In this document: piece by piece, positions 46,007-57,996 of the stretch
How the letters are laid out: each line of letters begins with the position of its first letter
How positions within the stretch are numbered: the stretch's first letter is position 1
Assembly (NCBI RefSeq): GCF_003573695.1
Contig: NC_039363.1
Location: 163,262,747 to 163,326,746, forward strand
DNA from: Papaver somniferum
Taxonomy: Eukaryota > Streptophyta > Magnoliopsida > Ranunculales > Papaveraceae
DNA: 64,000 bases
Direction of reading: 5' to 3'
Notes under the pieces: model-generated
Database searches by the model: none
Told to the model about the DNA's origin: nothing
The model's input: the letters and a program-made list of their open reading frames with translations, nothing else
Position numbers and translations under genes: made by a program

Positions 46007-47526
46007 TGTTGTAAATATTGAAAGTGGTAGTAAAGGTTCGTTGCTCGGACTTGTAAAGATTTAAAAATAAAAATATATGCACAATATTTGTCACAATGGG
46101 CGAGAGGTACTGGGACTAATGATTCAGTAAATTTTCATAACATAGGGCTCAACGATTTATTCTCAACAATAATCGCTCAAAACATAAATTATATGGACTC
46201 TTATTTTTCCAAAGTAGATTTTCAAAACATTGATTGTAAGTCCTAAGCATGATGTATCAAAACACCTAAGCCAAGCATACATCATCAAATTAAATAACAA
46301 CCAATTAATTCAAATCATATTTCAATTTTAAATTAATGCAAAAGTCTTAAAAAGAATTAATGAAATTACCCCAAGTATGAAGTTTGGCCTCCTCCGTCGT
46401 CCCAGTGTTGGGTTTTAGCTCATCAAAGTAAAAATGCTCTCAAAATAATTATTTATTGCTCAAAAAGTGGTTTACAAATGATGAAAAGGTGTAAAACAAT
46501 TGAACAGAAAAATCGCAACAGAAATAACTGTTGCAAAGGCGTTGTTCAGCTGTTACAAGAAGAACGATAAATGATAACTGCTGTTGTACGACGAACTACG
46601 ACACACGAGTGTGCGTCTTAGACACTGTTGATAAACGACTGCTGCTGCGAGTCCGTTCTTCGTGTTCTTCATCTTCATCAATGGAAGCAGCAGCAGCAGA
46701 GAGAAATCATGGTTCTCGATTCTGCAGCGTTCCTTCTCTCCTCCCAACTCTCAACACCCCTTCTACATCACCCTAAGAGACTATTTATACCCATATCACG
46801 CATTGAATCTCGTCATAACTCCAAATAATCTTCATTGAACACAAATATTTTCCACGGGCAATAATTTCTATATTTTGTTTCTCCACGCGTTTCTGAGATG
46901 TTTCGATCATTCCAATATCTTCTAAATATGTATATGAATCCTCAGAATTATTTTTATTGCCTTTAGTCTCCTTTAATTTCCATAAATCAACTTGAAACCC
47001 TATTTTCCTTTTTTTAACTGTTGTGAAAAATATCCGGCGATTTGGCCCAACTCAGGCCATTCCAACACTCAAAATATATTCATATACCCATAAGGAGTCT
47101 ATCCCTTGAATTTCAGCTCTTTAGTCTACTCATAAACCTTTCAAATCATGCCCGTAAATTCTGCCAGTGTGTGTGAAATAATTTTCCCGCCAAAAATATT
47201 TTCAAATTCTGGGAAGAAAGTGACCTCCCCCTAATCCATTCCTGGAGTCCCTTTAGCAATTGGGGCGGAAATAGTAATTTTTGGGGCTGAAACAGTAATT
47301 TTTCTGGGTTCCTCCGGGACATTTCTGGGGTTCTTCCGGTGCATTTCTGGGGTGCCTACGATACATTTCTCCGGGGTGTAAAACACTGCTTTTTGAGCCC
47401 ATTTCGCCGCAAGGGCTTATTTATCTAAAAATTCCTACAAAGACATAAAAGAACACAATAAATACAAAATTGAGCACTAACAATACATACAATAGAGACA
47501 TATTAGACACATAAATGCGTCTATCA
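46007..47526 (-). repeat. Element C LTR2 (shared middle LTR)
   Basis: Begins TGTTGTAAATATTGAAAG and ends GCGTCTATCA on the plus strand. TATA on the minus strand at 46789-46781. It serves at once as the 3' LTR of internal 2 and the 5' LTR of internal 1. Confidence 0.92.
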
Positions 47527-48925
47527 ACACCCCCAAACTTATTATTTGCTAGTCCTCGAGCAAAATTTATTCTTGAAAAGTGACCGAGTTAATCTCGGGT
47601 GGGTTTATCAGAGGTGTACCCACAAAAACCAATACTCCAGACCCTAGATATCTACGCAGAACCTTGGAAAGCACTAAAGAACCTCCTTGGTTGGCATACA
47701 ATTGTTGACTCTAAGAGGAAGAACCCTGATGCGAAATTCCAATTGATGTACACGAGTTTGCACTCAAGCATACTAAAATTCATATAAGTGACAGAGCTCT
47801 ACTAAGATAGTTTCACGATGGACATCATACTCAGAGTCAGACTAATCACATGAAAAGATTAAGAAGACGGAAAAAGAAAAATGTAGATGGTTGAAAAGTG
47901 AACGGTGTTTCCCATATCTGTCTGAAGGCCTCTGCCAAGGTGAACCTAACCTAAATGACTGAGATACCGGTCTGACTAATATTAACACACTGGCATATAC
48001 AAGGGAACCAGTGGTCAATAACTTAAATCTAGATCAACAAACTGGAAAATACAAGGGAACCAGCAGTTGACTACACATAACAATAACCTTTTTTTTTTTT
48101 AACTTAACGGCATGAATAGATCTTTTTGATCCAAGCGCATGCTTCTTGTCAGCAGATTACACGATAGTTCCCACGGGTCCTGCATTCCACGCTTGCTTAG
48201 GCGACGGAAACAGGGAGAACACACACATATTGCTATCCAAGTGTTAGTATTTATTCCGATTGGTCTACTGGTCTGGTCTAAATTTTTTTTTTTTTGAAAA
48301 GGTAACTCAGTCACTCTATTTCACCCTAGCAAAGGTAACAACTTGAATCGCGTGCCCCACCAAATCACTTGAAGTAAAAGAAAACTAAAAATAGAAAGTG
48401 AAAAGGACTCGACGAGATATGGCGAAACTATCATGTTAATTCTAACACCTGAGCTCTGTGCTTTTATGAATAGACTCTATAGATGTTTCCATCTAGTCAG
48501 ATTGGTTCCTCAACTCCTAAAACAAAAATGTTTGCATCCACTTAGATTGGTTAGTGCCATCCTAAATACGCATAAATCTCTAGGCTCTGGAGCGTATTTA
48601 TTTATTATGCAATTAAAAAGTTTCTCCCATACCCCCAAACTTAAATCTAACATTGTCCTCAATGTTCTAAAGATGAAATTAAAAGCATGCACAAGGAGAG
48701 ACAGTTATTATTTGAAGCAAAAGAGTGAAGGAAGGATATTACCGGGTTGCATGAGATTGGGTTACCTCCCAAGAAGTGCTAAGTTTATAGTCTTCAACCA
48801 TACTAAGAAAGGTTTAATCACCTCGAATCATATAGCAATAGCCGAAATAATTGTGGGTTATCGAAACCAAATAGAGCTATCACAAGTAAAAGGAATCTAC
48901 AACAAGCCAAGAAAATGAACATGTA
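47527..48925 (-). other. Element C polypurine tract and 3' region, unit 2
   Basis: Same layout as unit 1: polypurine tract at 47527-47541, second 13-mer at 48631-48643, and the GGGAGGTAACCC motif (minus) near 48760. The long T-run is shorter here (48283-48295). Confidence 0.6.
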
Positions 48926-50698
48926 CTACATACCCTTATCTAGTTTCCTGATTAAGATACCTATGTCCCATTGTGGTTCAGGTTCAGGTTCTATGAAAGG
49001 ATCTTGATAGAAAATTTTCATTGGATGCACTTCCTCATAGCTAAGATCCAACAGTTCAGGTTTAAAAGTCTGGAAAAACTCAATTAAAAATAATAACAAC
49101 CTGAATAAATGGGGATCCTTAAAGTCAATCAGATTTGACTTACACAGCTGACCACAAAGAGAGTGGTGGTCTTCCTTAAACAGATGTGTCGACCCTAATC
49201 TCCTAAAGTAATTAGGTTTAGTCTCAAAACTTAATAATTGACACATCTGAAATTTATATGTTCCCACAATTGGTTGAAAAGTTTTTGGTGGGAAAACAAA
49301 GTCAATCTTGGTATCATAGCCTGGGTTAACCACATCAACCAGAGGATGGGTTTCTAAAAACTGAGCTTCTTTCTGGACATCATTAGGTTCGGGAAAACGT
49401 GTATGAAGATAATCTTGTAATATGGTTGAGGCACAAATGTCAAGTCCTACAGGAGGGTACTTTCTAAGATTTAAAGCACACGGAGAATGATAATCACCCC
49501 CAAACTTAAAGTTTTCTGTGTCTCTAGAAAGACTAGTCACAACTTCCCTAATTTCTAGGTCATCAGATTCCTGGAAATGGTCAATAGATTCTTCTAAGTT
49601 GGGTTCATCCTCACTCATTTCTACGAGTTTATCATCTTCTAAGACTAGTGTTTCTAAATCGCTAGATTCTAAAACAGTATTGTCAGGGTAAACTCTTTCC
49701 TCTAAACCATCATCACAATCATATAAAGGATTATCAGAGAACGGCTCATAAACTAAGGTTTTAATCATAGTTACCTCCTCCGATTCACTAATAGGCACAT
49801 CAAATAATGGATTATCCAACATACTGCAGGCTAAAGGATCATGAACTACATCGTCTAAAACGGTGGTATCTCTAGTCAAATCCACATCCTTTTGAATAGG
49901 TGAATAATTATTAAAATTATTTGGATTTGTATTAGAAACAACACTATCATTATAAAGCTCAATCGGAGTAACAAATTCCTGATCACTATGCCTACATATT
50001 TCATGTTCTTCATCAATACTATCCTCATCATAATCATCACTATAATAACATGAAAAAGATCGAACCTTATCAAAACAAGTAGTGTTACCAATTCTAACCT
50101 CGTCCTCTAAATTAGGCAAACAACTATCCTCATTTTCAAGGGTACTATTGGAAACACTATATTGGAAATTAAGACTATCTTGAGCAGTTCTGTTCTGGGC
50201 CTCAAATAAAAGCTTTTGAATCGACTCACATGGCTTCCTTATGGTATTGTGTATAAAAGGTTCACTCATGGGTGCATTTTGTTTATTCATTTCTAACACA
50301 AACCTATTTGTATTCTCAGTTAATTTTTTGAGAGACTCTTGTAGAGGAAGAACAGGTTTAGAAGGATCATAATAGGGACTAGTTTTCAATAGTTTGATTG
50401 TCTCCTCTAGAGACGAAGAACTAGTACTATAATCTTCTTGCTCGTAAGACTGATGCATGTGTGGATAATAATTGGGCTCACCAGGGTATGACCCATATCC
50501 TTCCAAAGGATGGCGTTCCCAACCACTATTCCCAACATGGTCATAAAAAGGATGATGTCCATATTCAAATTCAGGTCGATATTCATTGTATTGGCTTCTA
50601 TCATACCAGCTCGACATTCTTAATTGCAAGGGAATTATACACAACCACAAACAAGGCCGACTCGACTTCACCAAAACAAACCTAAAGATTTCTAGCAA
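48926..50698 (-). CDS. Element C orphan ORF, 590 aa, copy 2
   Basis: Same frame and length as copy 1. The six residue differences (copy 1 to copy 2) are K to R in SSWYDK, H to Y in EQEDH, E to Q in LPLEES, L to F in KLLLEA, H to P in FDVHIS, and D to E in LVYDPF. In my by-eye comparison these were the only base changes noticed in the ORF, all changing the protein. Its own 5' LTR would be LTR3. Confidence 0.7.
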   Translation of the reverse strand: MLEIFRFVLVKSSRPCLWLCIIPLQLRMSSWYDRSQYNEYRPEFEYGHHPFYDHVGNSGWERHPLEGYGSYPGEPNYYPHMHQSYEQEDYSTSSSSLEETIKLLKTSPYYDPSKPVLPLQESLKKLTENTNRFVLEMNKQNAPMSEPFIHNTIRKPCESIQKLLFEAQNRTAQDSLNFQYSVSNSTLENEDSCLPNLEDEVRIGNTTCFDKVRSFSCYYSDDYDEDSIDEEHEICRHSDQEFVTPIELYNDSVVSNTNPNNFNNYSPIQKDVDLTRDTTVLDDVVHDPLACSMLDNPLFDVPISESEEVTMIKTLVYEPFSDNPLYDCDDGLEERVYPDNTVLESSDLETLVLEDDKLVEMSEDEPNLEESIDHFQESDDLEIREVVTSLSRDTENFKFGGDYHSPCALNLRKYPPVGLDICASTILQDYLHTRFPEPNDVQKEAQFLETHPLVDVVNPGYDTKIDFVFPPKTFQPIVGTYKFQMCQLLSFETKPNYFRRLGSTHLFKEDHHSLCGQLCKSNLIDFKDPHLFRLLLFLIEFFQTFKPELLDLSYEEVHPMKIFYQDPFIEPEPEPQWDIGILIRKLDKGM

Positions 50699-51682
50699 AC
50701 AAAAAGCATGATGGCTCCACTTAGATTGTTTCTAGACCAGCTTCTATCTTTCGAAAGGGAATTCGTTGCAATTTGAGCAAACCCCTCTGGAATCAATTCG
50801 AGTCAAAGTAAGTTGAATTGAGGCGAGGGAAGCTCAGTGGAGCTTTGATACCCAAGGCCTCACCGCTATCACAAGGCGGCGCAGTCACGCGTTCAACTCA
50901 CAGAAACCATCATGAACTTTGGAGTGTGCTTAAAGAGCAACCAATATTTTTCGAACGAGTTTCCTACTAAGCTCGTTACCCTATCGGTCTCGTTCTATTC
51001 CAAATTTTAAGCTTGGGTTCGCGTTAGGTTTCGTTTTCCTAAGGCGGGCAAGAAGGGAGCGGTGATGAAATCCGAACCCTTATCTTGTATTGGCCAGGCC
51101 TTGCCCTTTACTAGGAATTTAAAAACAGTCCAAATTCGTCCTCAATCAATGAATCACCTTAAGGAATACAGTAACTCGCTTACAGGAGATTCACGAGTGT
51201 TTCGATGGACTTACCTCCCGTACCAGACGGGGGATGAACCGTTGAAGTCGACTCGGGCCATGACTCCTATGTCATGTACGAACCCGAGGGGCAGAGACGA
51301 TATTGTAATCGTCGTCCTTCCCTGCAAACAATTTATATATATTTTATTTTTTTATTAATAATACCCTTCCGTAGGGTTAAAGAAAAAGAATAAAGTCCAA
51401 TTGTTTAAAGTCCAAAGTCCAAAATAAATAAAATTTTTTACAGTTTTCCTCACACACTCTAAAAAAATTACAAATTAAAAATTAAATCCTAAAATTGTCC
51501 TTTTTTTCTTCTCTTTTCGCTTTTCGCTTTAAGATTTTTCCTCTCCAAGTCCTTAGTTTTCACTTTGAACCTGCAAAATAAAGACAAAAAGAAACGTAAA
51601 AAGGAACAAACAATTCTAAAAAATAATAAACCTAAAAAAAATAAATCAATCTATATACAAGTCCGCGTCGGCGGCGCCATTT
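50699..51682 (-). other. Element C leader and PBS, unit 2
   Basis: Homologous to 45036-46006, including the GGGAG/GTAAGT donor. PBS TGGCGCCGCCGACGCGGAC at about 51679-51661. A small insertion near 51400 (ATTGTTTAAAGTCC) distinguishes it from unit 1. Confidence 0.55.
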
Positions 51683-53202
51683 TGTTGTTAATATTGAAAG
51701 TGGTAGTAAAAGTTCGTTGCTCGGACTTGTAAAGATTTAAAAATAAAAATATATGCACAATATTTGTCACAATGGGCGAGAGGTACTGGGACTAATGATT
51801 CGACCAATTTTCATAACATAGGGCTCAATGATTTATTCTCAACAATAATCGCTCAAAACATAAATTATATGGACTCTTATTTTGCCAAAGTAGATTTTCA
51901 AAACATTGATTGTAAGTCCTAAGCATGATGTATCAAAACACCTAAGCCAAGCATACATCATCAAATTAAATAACAACCAATTAATTCAAATCATATTTCA
52001 ATTTTAAATTAATGCAAAAGTCTTAAAAAGAATTAATGAAATTACCCCAAGTATGAAGTTTGGCCTCCTCCGTCGTCCCAGTGTTGGGTTTTAGCTCATC
52101 ATAGTAAAAATGCTCTCAAAATAATTATTTATTGCTCAAAAAGTGGTTTACAAATGATGAAAAGGTGTAAAAAAATTGAACAGAAAAATCGCAACAGAAA
52201 TAACTGTTGCAAAGGCACTGTTCAGCTGTTACAAGAAGAACGATAAATGATAACTGCTGTTGTACGACGAACTACGACCCACGAGTGTGCGTCTTAGACA
52301 CTGTTGATAAACGACTGCTGCTGCGAGTCCGTTCTTCGTGTTCTTCATCTTCATCAATGGCAGCAGCAGCAGCAGAGAGAAATCATGGTTCTCGATTCTG
52401 CAGCGTTCCTTCTCTCCTCCCAACTCTCAACACCCCTTCTACATCACCCTAAGAGACTATTTATACCCATATCACGCATTGAATCTCGTCATAACTCCAA
52501 ATAATCTTCATTGAACACAAATATTTTCCACGGGCAATAATTTCTATATTTTCTTTCTCCACGCGTTTCTGAGATGTTTCGATCATTCCAATATCTTCTA
52601 AATATGTATATGAATCCTCAGAATTATTTTTCTTGCCTTTAGTCTCCTTTAATTTCCATAAATCAACTTGAAACCCTATTTTCCTTTTTTTAACTGTTGT
52701 GAAAAATATCCGGCGATTGGGCCCAACTCAGGCCATTCCAACACTCAAAATATATTCATATACCCATAAGGAGTCTATCCCTTGAATTTCAGCTCTTTAG
52801 TCTACTCATAAACCTTTCAAATCATGCCCGTAAAATCTGCCAGTGTGTGTGAAATAATTTTCCCGCCAAAAATATTTTCAAATTCTGGGAAGAAAGTGAC
52901 CTCCCCCTAATCCATTCCCGGAGTCCCTTTAGCAATTGGGGCTGAAATAGTAATTTTTGGGGCTGAAACAGTAATTTTTCTGGGTTCCTCCGGGACATTT
53001 CTGGGGTTCTTCCGGTGCATTTCTGGGGTGCCTACGATACATTTCTCCGGGGTGTAAAACACTGCTTTTTGAGCCCATTTCGCCGCAAGGGCTTATTTAT
53101 CTAAAAATTCCTACAAAGACATAAAAGAACACAATAAATACAAAATTGAGCACTAACAATACATACAATAGTGACATATTAGACACATAAATGCGTCTAT
53201 CA
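51683..53202 (-). repeat. Element C LTR3
   Basis: Begins TGTTGTTAATATTGAAAG and ends GCGTCTATCA on the plus strand. TATA on the minus strand at 52465-52457. Functional 5' LTR of the tandem; followed directly by TSD TTGAC. Confidence 0.92.
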
Positions 53203-53207
53203 TTGAC
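53203..53207. repeat. Element C TSD, right (TTGAC)
   Basis: Exact copy of 40332-40336. Confidence 0.92.
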
Positions 53208-54563
53208 CTTTTGGGTTATCATGTTGAACCAACATACGTGTACTCGTTTGGGCATGGTTTTTCTCAAACCCAGTAAACGTGTACCCAAGTGTGTGTGACA
53301 AGCTATGTCTTTCGATCTAACGGTTGAGAGATATTGGCTTGAATCTAAATCAGGTTTTCATCTAACTGTAAATAGAGTTTGCTTTGTACCTAAGGCAAAA
53401 CCCTGATTTGAAGACTATATATAGGAGACTTCTAGCAATGAGCAAACCTAATCCCCACACGTCTGTGTGCTACTAGTGCTCTCGCTAGAGTCGATCTCCA
53501 TTAAATATTGAGTTTCTTCTCTAAATCGAGTTAACGACTTAAAGACTTCATTGGGATTGTGAAGCCAGACCGATACTAATTTTATCGTAGTTATGTGATT
53601 TGATCTTGCATCTTCTATCGTACGAGTACAATCGATTGACTGACTTGAGATCGTGAGAGTTCTCCGATAGGCAAGATAAAGAAGTCACAAACATCTTCGT
53701 CTCACTGTTTGTGATTCCTCGACAATCCGCTTGTGTAGTCAAGAAGGATTGTATAGAGGTGATTGATTAGTCAAGGCTGTTCTTCGGGAATATAAGTACG
53801 GATTATCAATTGATTCATTTTACCTTGATTTTATATCTAAAGACGGAACAAAACCTAGGTTTTATCTGTGGGAGACATATTTATCCTTTTGATAGACTTT
53901 TCTGTGTGAGACAGATTCGTTTATTATCAAGTCTGTGATTTTGGGTTACAGTAACTCTTTGTTGTGAATGAGATCAACAAAGGGAATCAAGTACGCAGTG
54001 TCCGGCTGGGATCAGAGGCGTAGGAGTACAACTGTACCTTACATCAGTGGGAGATTGGTAGGGGTTCAACTACAGATCAGTCCGAAGTTAGCTTGGAGTA
54101 GGCTAGTGTCTGTAGCGGCTTAATACAACGTGTATTCAATCTGTCCTAGGTCCCGGGGTTTTTCTGCATTTGCGGTTTCCTCGTTAACAAAACTTCTGGT
54201 GTATGTGTTATTTCTTTTCCGCATTATATTTTATATAATATAAATAATACAGGTTGTGCGTTCGTGATCATCAACTTCTATAATCCAAATTTTGGTTGTT
54301 GATTGTTGTTGATTGTAGTTGATTGATCCTTGGACATTGGTCTTTGGTACCGTCCAAGTTATCTCTCTTTGATCAAGACTCGCTATTGAATTTAGCTTGA
54401 GTAGAAATCAAATCGAAAGATTAAGATAATAACTCTTTGAGATACTTTTTATCTAGATTGAGTCTGACTGTCTAGTTGATTCTCTAGCAAAGTATTTCGG
54501 AGTTAGTTCATACAGATTTCTAAGCGAAATATTGGGTGGTGGATTTAGACCCCCGCTTTTTCA
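53208..54563 (+). repeat. Element B 5' LTR, second part
   Basis: Continues the LTR interrupted at 40336. Contains TATA at about 53414 and ends CCCCGCTTTTTCA at 54563, followed by AT and the PBS. Confidence 0.9.
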
Positions 54564-54656
54564 ATTGGTATCAGAGCAGGCAAACACATTAAGACCTCAT
54601 CAGTCTGTGTTTGTAGCGATCTGACTCTGTGGACAGAACCTCATGCGCATACCAAT

Positions 54657-55801
54657 ATGCCTTCTAAAGCTGTCAACTTTGTCAAAAGTCTCGAAAATAC
54701 CTCAAAGGGTCACTCCTTAGCTGATTCTTCCGAATCCCGAGGTAAGAAGAATGTCCCATCTTGTGTGAATCATTCTTCTTCCAGTGAGACATTGGACATA
54801 ATGGCTAAAGCTGAAATGGAGCTCACCATAATTTCAAAATTTCTACAGAGTTTGTTGATCTCAAGAATCATGTACAACTCATTGATGAATTTGAAAAGTC
54901 TATTGATCGTGAACAAGTGCTCTATGACATTATATGGTCTTTCTTTAAGGAAATTGAGAAACTTCTTCAAGAAAACAATATACAGCGTGAAAAGATATGT
55001 GATCTTGAAAAGCTGTTTAAAGAAGGTTCAATTAGAGAAAGTTTTTTGATCAAGACGCATTCATCTGATCTAGACAAACTTCGTGTTGAGAAGGAGAAAC
55101 TTGATGCTTCGCTTGTCTTAGCCCGTGGACAGTGCAAATCCTTGGAAAAGGAAAACTCCGTGTTAAAGAAAAATTCTTCTGCACAAATTAATTTTCATGA
55201 GTTACTGTACAGAATGAAATTTTCTCTAAAAGAAGATTGTGTCAAGAAAAGTTTTCACAACTTACAATCTTCTCCGGTGGCTATGAAGTTTAAACAAGTA
55301 CCTGTTGTTACTTCTCCTTCACGAATATGCACCTTTTGTGGAAAAGGAAATCACTATGATATTCATTGCTTTGTTAGGAAGAAACGTGTTTCTGAACTTG
55401 ACAAGTTGCTTCTTTCTACTGTCAATGGAGTAAATATTCGAACTACTACCACAGTGAAGATTCCCTTCACAGGAAACCAGGCATCTTATAATGATCTCTC
55501 TCCTAGAAATCAACAAAGTACATTTGTAAATTCTTGTGCTTATAAGATTGAATCTGATAAATCTAAGTCTAGTGTGTGGAGACTAATTTCGGAAAGTCCC
55601 CTAGAACTTATCTCTAGAGGTCCTAGACTTTATTATCAGAAAGGTTTCTCTCATGTGATTCCCAGAAGGACTGCTAGTCACACCCTCTTTTCTAGAAGCT
55701 GCGGTGAAAGGACTAGAAGTGCTGAGAAAAGATATCCGAGAGGAAATTACAGCTATTCTCTCAAAACCGATGGTGAGACTATGTCTCCCTCTGCTACCTA
55801 A
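54657..55801 (+). pseudogene. Element B gag-like CCHC protein, one frameshift
   Basis: ATG at 54657. A one-base deletion near 54838 shifts the frame; the rest (from about 54860) continues in the 54917-55801 frame to a natural stop. Regions: Ser-rich N-terminus; coiled coil about 54880-55190 (KEIEKLLQENNIQREKI, LRVEKEKLDASL); zinc knuckle CTFCGKGNHYDIHC at 55328-55369; basic Ser/Arg C-terminus. Less damaged than the element A copy, and broken at a different place, so each copy decayed independently from an intact ancestor. Presumed structural (gag) protein of the element's particle. Confidence 0.75.
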
Positions 55802-56114
55802 CAGCAGAATGGTCTATCATTGTGTCTAACTTGAGAGATACAAGGATGTGATTTTTAGAGATGCTCAAGTTTTGTGATATATTATCTCTAGTTTGTATAT
55901 CCTTTCTTGTAATGATCTTCTCATTGTCACTTTGTTCTTTTGATGGTGGAAGTTTTGGATACTGTACAATATACCTCTTTAGGGCCTTTTGGGTTTGTTA
56001 GCCCACGAATGCCCATATCTCCTCAAGGATATTTAGGGTTTCTAGCCAGGGTATTCACGAACATATATAAATCTTATCTTATATGTGGTTCATTTTTCTT
56101 CAGAAAGGAGCCTT
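55802..56114 (+). other. Leader before second ORF of element B
   Basis: Holds a TATA-like CATATATAAATC (about 56061) and an acceptor-like TTTTTCTTCAG directly before the second ORF. Confidence 0.3.
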
Positions 56115-56549
56115 ATGGAAACTATTCCCAAAGAAGAAGTTAATCCTATGGTTGAGGATGATCTCAAAGGGTGTGATTCTGGTCAAGAGTTTATACGGAA
56201 GAAGATGCTTGAAAGAAAAGAGTATAACACTTGGATTGGTGAATCTGTCAAGGATCTGATTCGTGTTCAGAATAAAGTTAAGAACGAACTGGGTAACCTT
56301 CAATTACAGATAAACCAGCTTATTGATGGACAGGCGAAAATCCTTGGTACTCAAAATATCTTGATCAGAAATCAGAAGAAAGTTATCCTTTATTGTGCAA
56401 AGGCTCGTCATTATGCTCGCACTATTGATCGAAAAGTCAACGTTCTAACCTTTGAACATGGTGTCTCTACGGTCAACAGAGTCAAGGATATCAATGAATC
56501 CTACTTTGATGAACCATTTCAGATGTATGAAATCATCAAGGAAAACTAA
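56115..56549 (+). CDS. Element B second ORF, 144 aa, unrecognised
   Basis: Open frame from ATG 56115 (alternative in-frame ATG 56085) to TAA at 56547-56549. Highly charged, with heptad-like hydrophobic spacing in NLQLQINQLIDGQAKIL and NILIRNQKKVILYCAKAR, and a C-terminal EHGVSTVNRVKDI block. The homolog in element A (33247-33686) shares all these blocks but has one frameshift. It is not gag, protease, integrase, RT or RNase H by any motif I can see. It could be an accessory or envelope-position protein, or a captured host fragment. Confidence 0.55.
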   Translation: METIPKEEVNPMVEDDLKGCDSGQEFIRKKMLERKEYNTWIGESVKDLIRVQNKVKNELGNLQLQINQLIDGQAKILGTQNILIRNQKKVILYCAKARHYARTIDRKVNVLTFEHGVSTVNRVKDINESYFDEPFQMYEIIKEN

Positions 56550-57049
56550 GTTTAGATGCCTAAGATGTCTTCTTTTTGGATTAGTTGGAAGAATAACTAG
56601 TGCTTTGAATAGCGATGATTGTGACTACACATAGCTATTTTTGTTTCATTCTCTTATGTTATTTTTTAGGTTTATTGCTTTAAATTCTAAAAATATTTGG
56701 AGGATGATATTATTGCAGTATTTTCTTGGTTTGTTATATTGCAATATTTTTATGGGATATGTATTGTTTGCGTCCGTGAACTTGAAGGTCCCATATTGTG
56801 GCCAAAAGTAAAGTCGTTCATGAATTGATATTCATATTGATAAAAGGACGAATGGACTTTTGACATATACAAAAGTTATGCCTATGCAATCATGTAATTG
56901 ATGGAAAATAAGATTAAATATTTTGTATGATAAGGATAAAGTCTATTATGTTGTTATGCATATAATGATGCAAAGATATAATAGATCCTTGTATGTTATC
57001 CATGGTATTGATCTTCACTGATCCATTTTATTATGTTTTACCGTGAAGG

Positions 57050-57660
57050 CTCCATTATGTGTCTTATGTTTAGCACCTTACAACTAAGTCGATTAACCTT
57101 GGCTTTGTTGGTTGTTCCGTAAGATGCTATATGTTGAGCGTTATGAACTAAATTAATCATCCTTGGTTATTTAGTTTTGTACTCCTTAAGTTTTCCTTCT
57201 TATGTTGAGTACATGTGCGGTTAAGATGGTCATGTTTCATGATAATCTTAGTTGGGGTTCCATAATCTCTTATGTTGAGCCCAAAATAATTAAATTGATT
57301 ACCTCGGTGATTAGTTTGGTTATTTGTATTCCGATTAGATTAATTATAGGTTCTCTTGTAATTAATCTAATTGAGTTTTCATATATTCCACAAGTTCTCG
57401 TGTTGAGTAGATGAACGGCTACACTATCATGTTTTATTGGTTAATGTAGTAACGTATTCCGTAAGGTTTTCCTTATGTTGAGTACTTGAACGGTTAAGTT
57501 AGTCACCTCCATATGATTAACTTAATTGTAGCCTGTTGCTCTGTGAGTTTACTTATGTTGAGCACTTTCAATTAAATTGATTACTTTTGTGGTTTTGATT
57601 TAATTGTGTATTCCAATTAGAATATTCATGGGTTTACTTGTGAGTATTTTGGTTGAGTTT
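57050..57660 (+). repeat. Degenerate TTATGTTGAGC repeats in element B
   Basis: Eight or so units of about 70-80 bp, each with TTATGTTGAG followed by AnTTAAATTGATTAC-like DNA and TTAGTTTGGTT or TTAATTG. Longer than the homologous array in element A. Confidence 0.6.
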
Positions 57661-57996
57661 TGGATATAAAAAACCATTCACATGGTTTTTGGTGTCCAAA
57701 TAAAAATCCTTCTTTTCTTTCGAAATTAAGGTCGCTCTTGTTGTTCCTTTGGGAATGACATCAAATGGGGGAGAGTTCTTTCGAACTTGTGCTTAATGGT
57801 AATATCTTGCGGGGGCGGCTGTGGAATTTTATAGGGGTTATCTTGCGTCTTAAAACTCCTTGATGAATACTATTAGCTTCGGCTATAAGATTGCATCTAA
57901 ATTAAGATGATATGTTGTCTTTCTTTTGGTCATGAAATGTCTCTTGTGGAAATTTCATTATGAACCCGTTCTTGTACCTTTGCCAATTTTATTGAC

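Larger units (their letters stand above)
40337..53202 (-). mobile_element. Element C: three-LTR tandem gypsy-like element
   Basis: Order LTR1-internal1-LTR2-internal2-LTR3 in 12866 bp, with a single 5-bp TSD outside. All three LTRs are 1520 bp; internals are 4150 and 4156 bp. Minus orientation is shown by the PBS next to LTR2 and LTR3, the polypurine tract on the other side, the TATA box in the LTR, and the 590-aa ORF. No protease, RT or integrase. The TGGCGCCG PBS and the CTTGGGAGGTAACCC motif point to a gypsy (Tat/Athila-like) origin, by recollection of those families. Confidence 0.9.
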
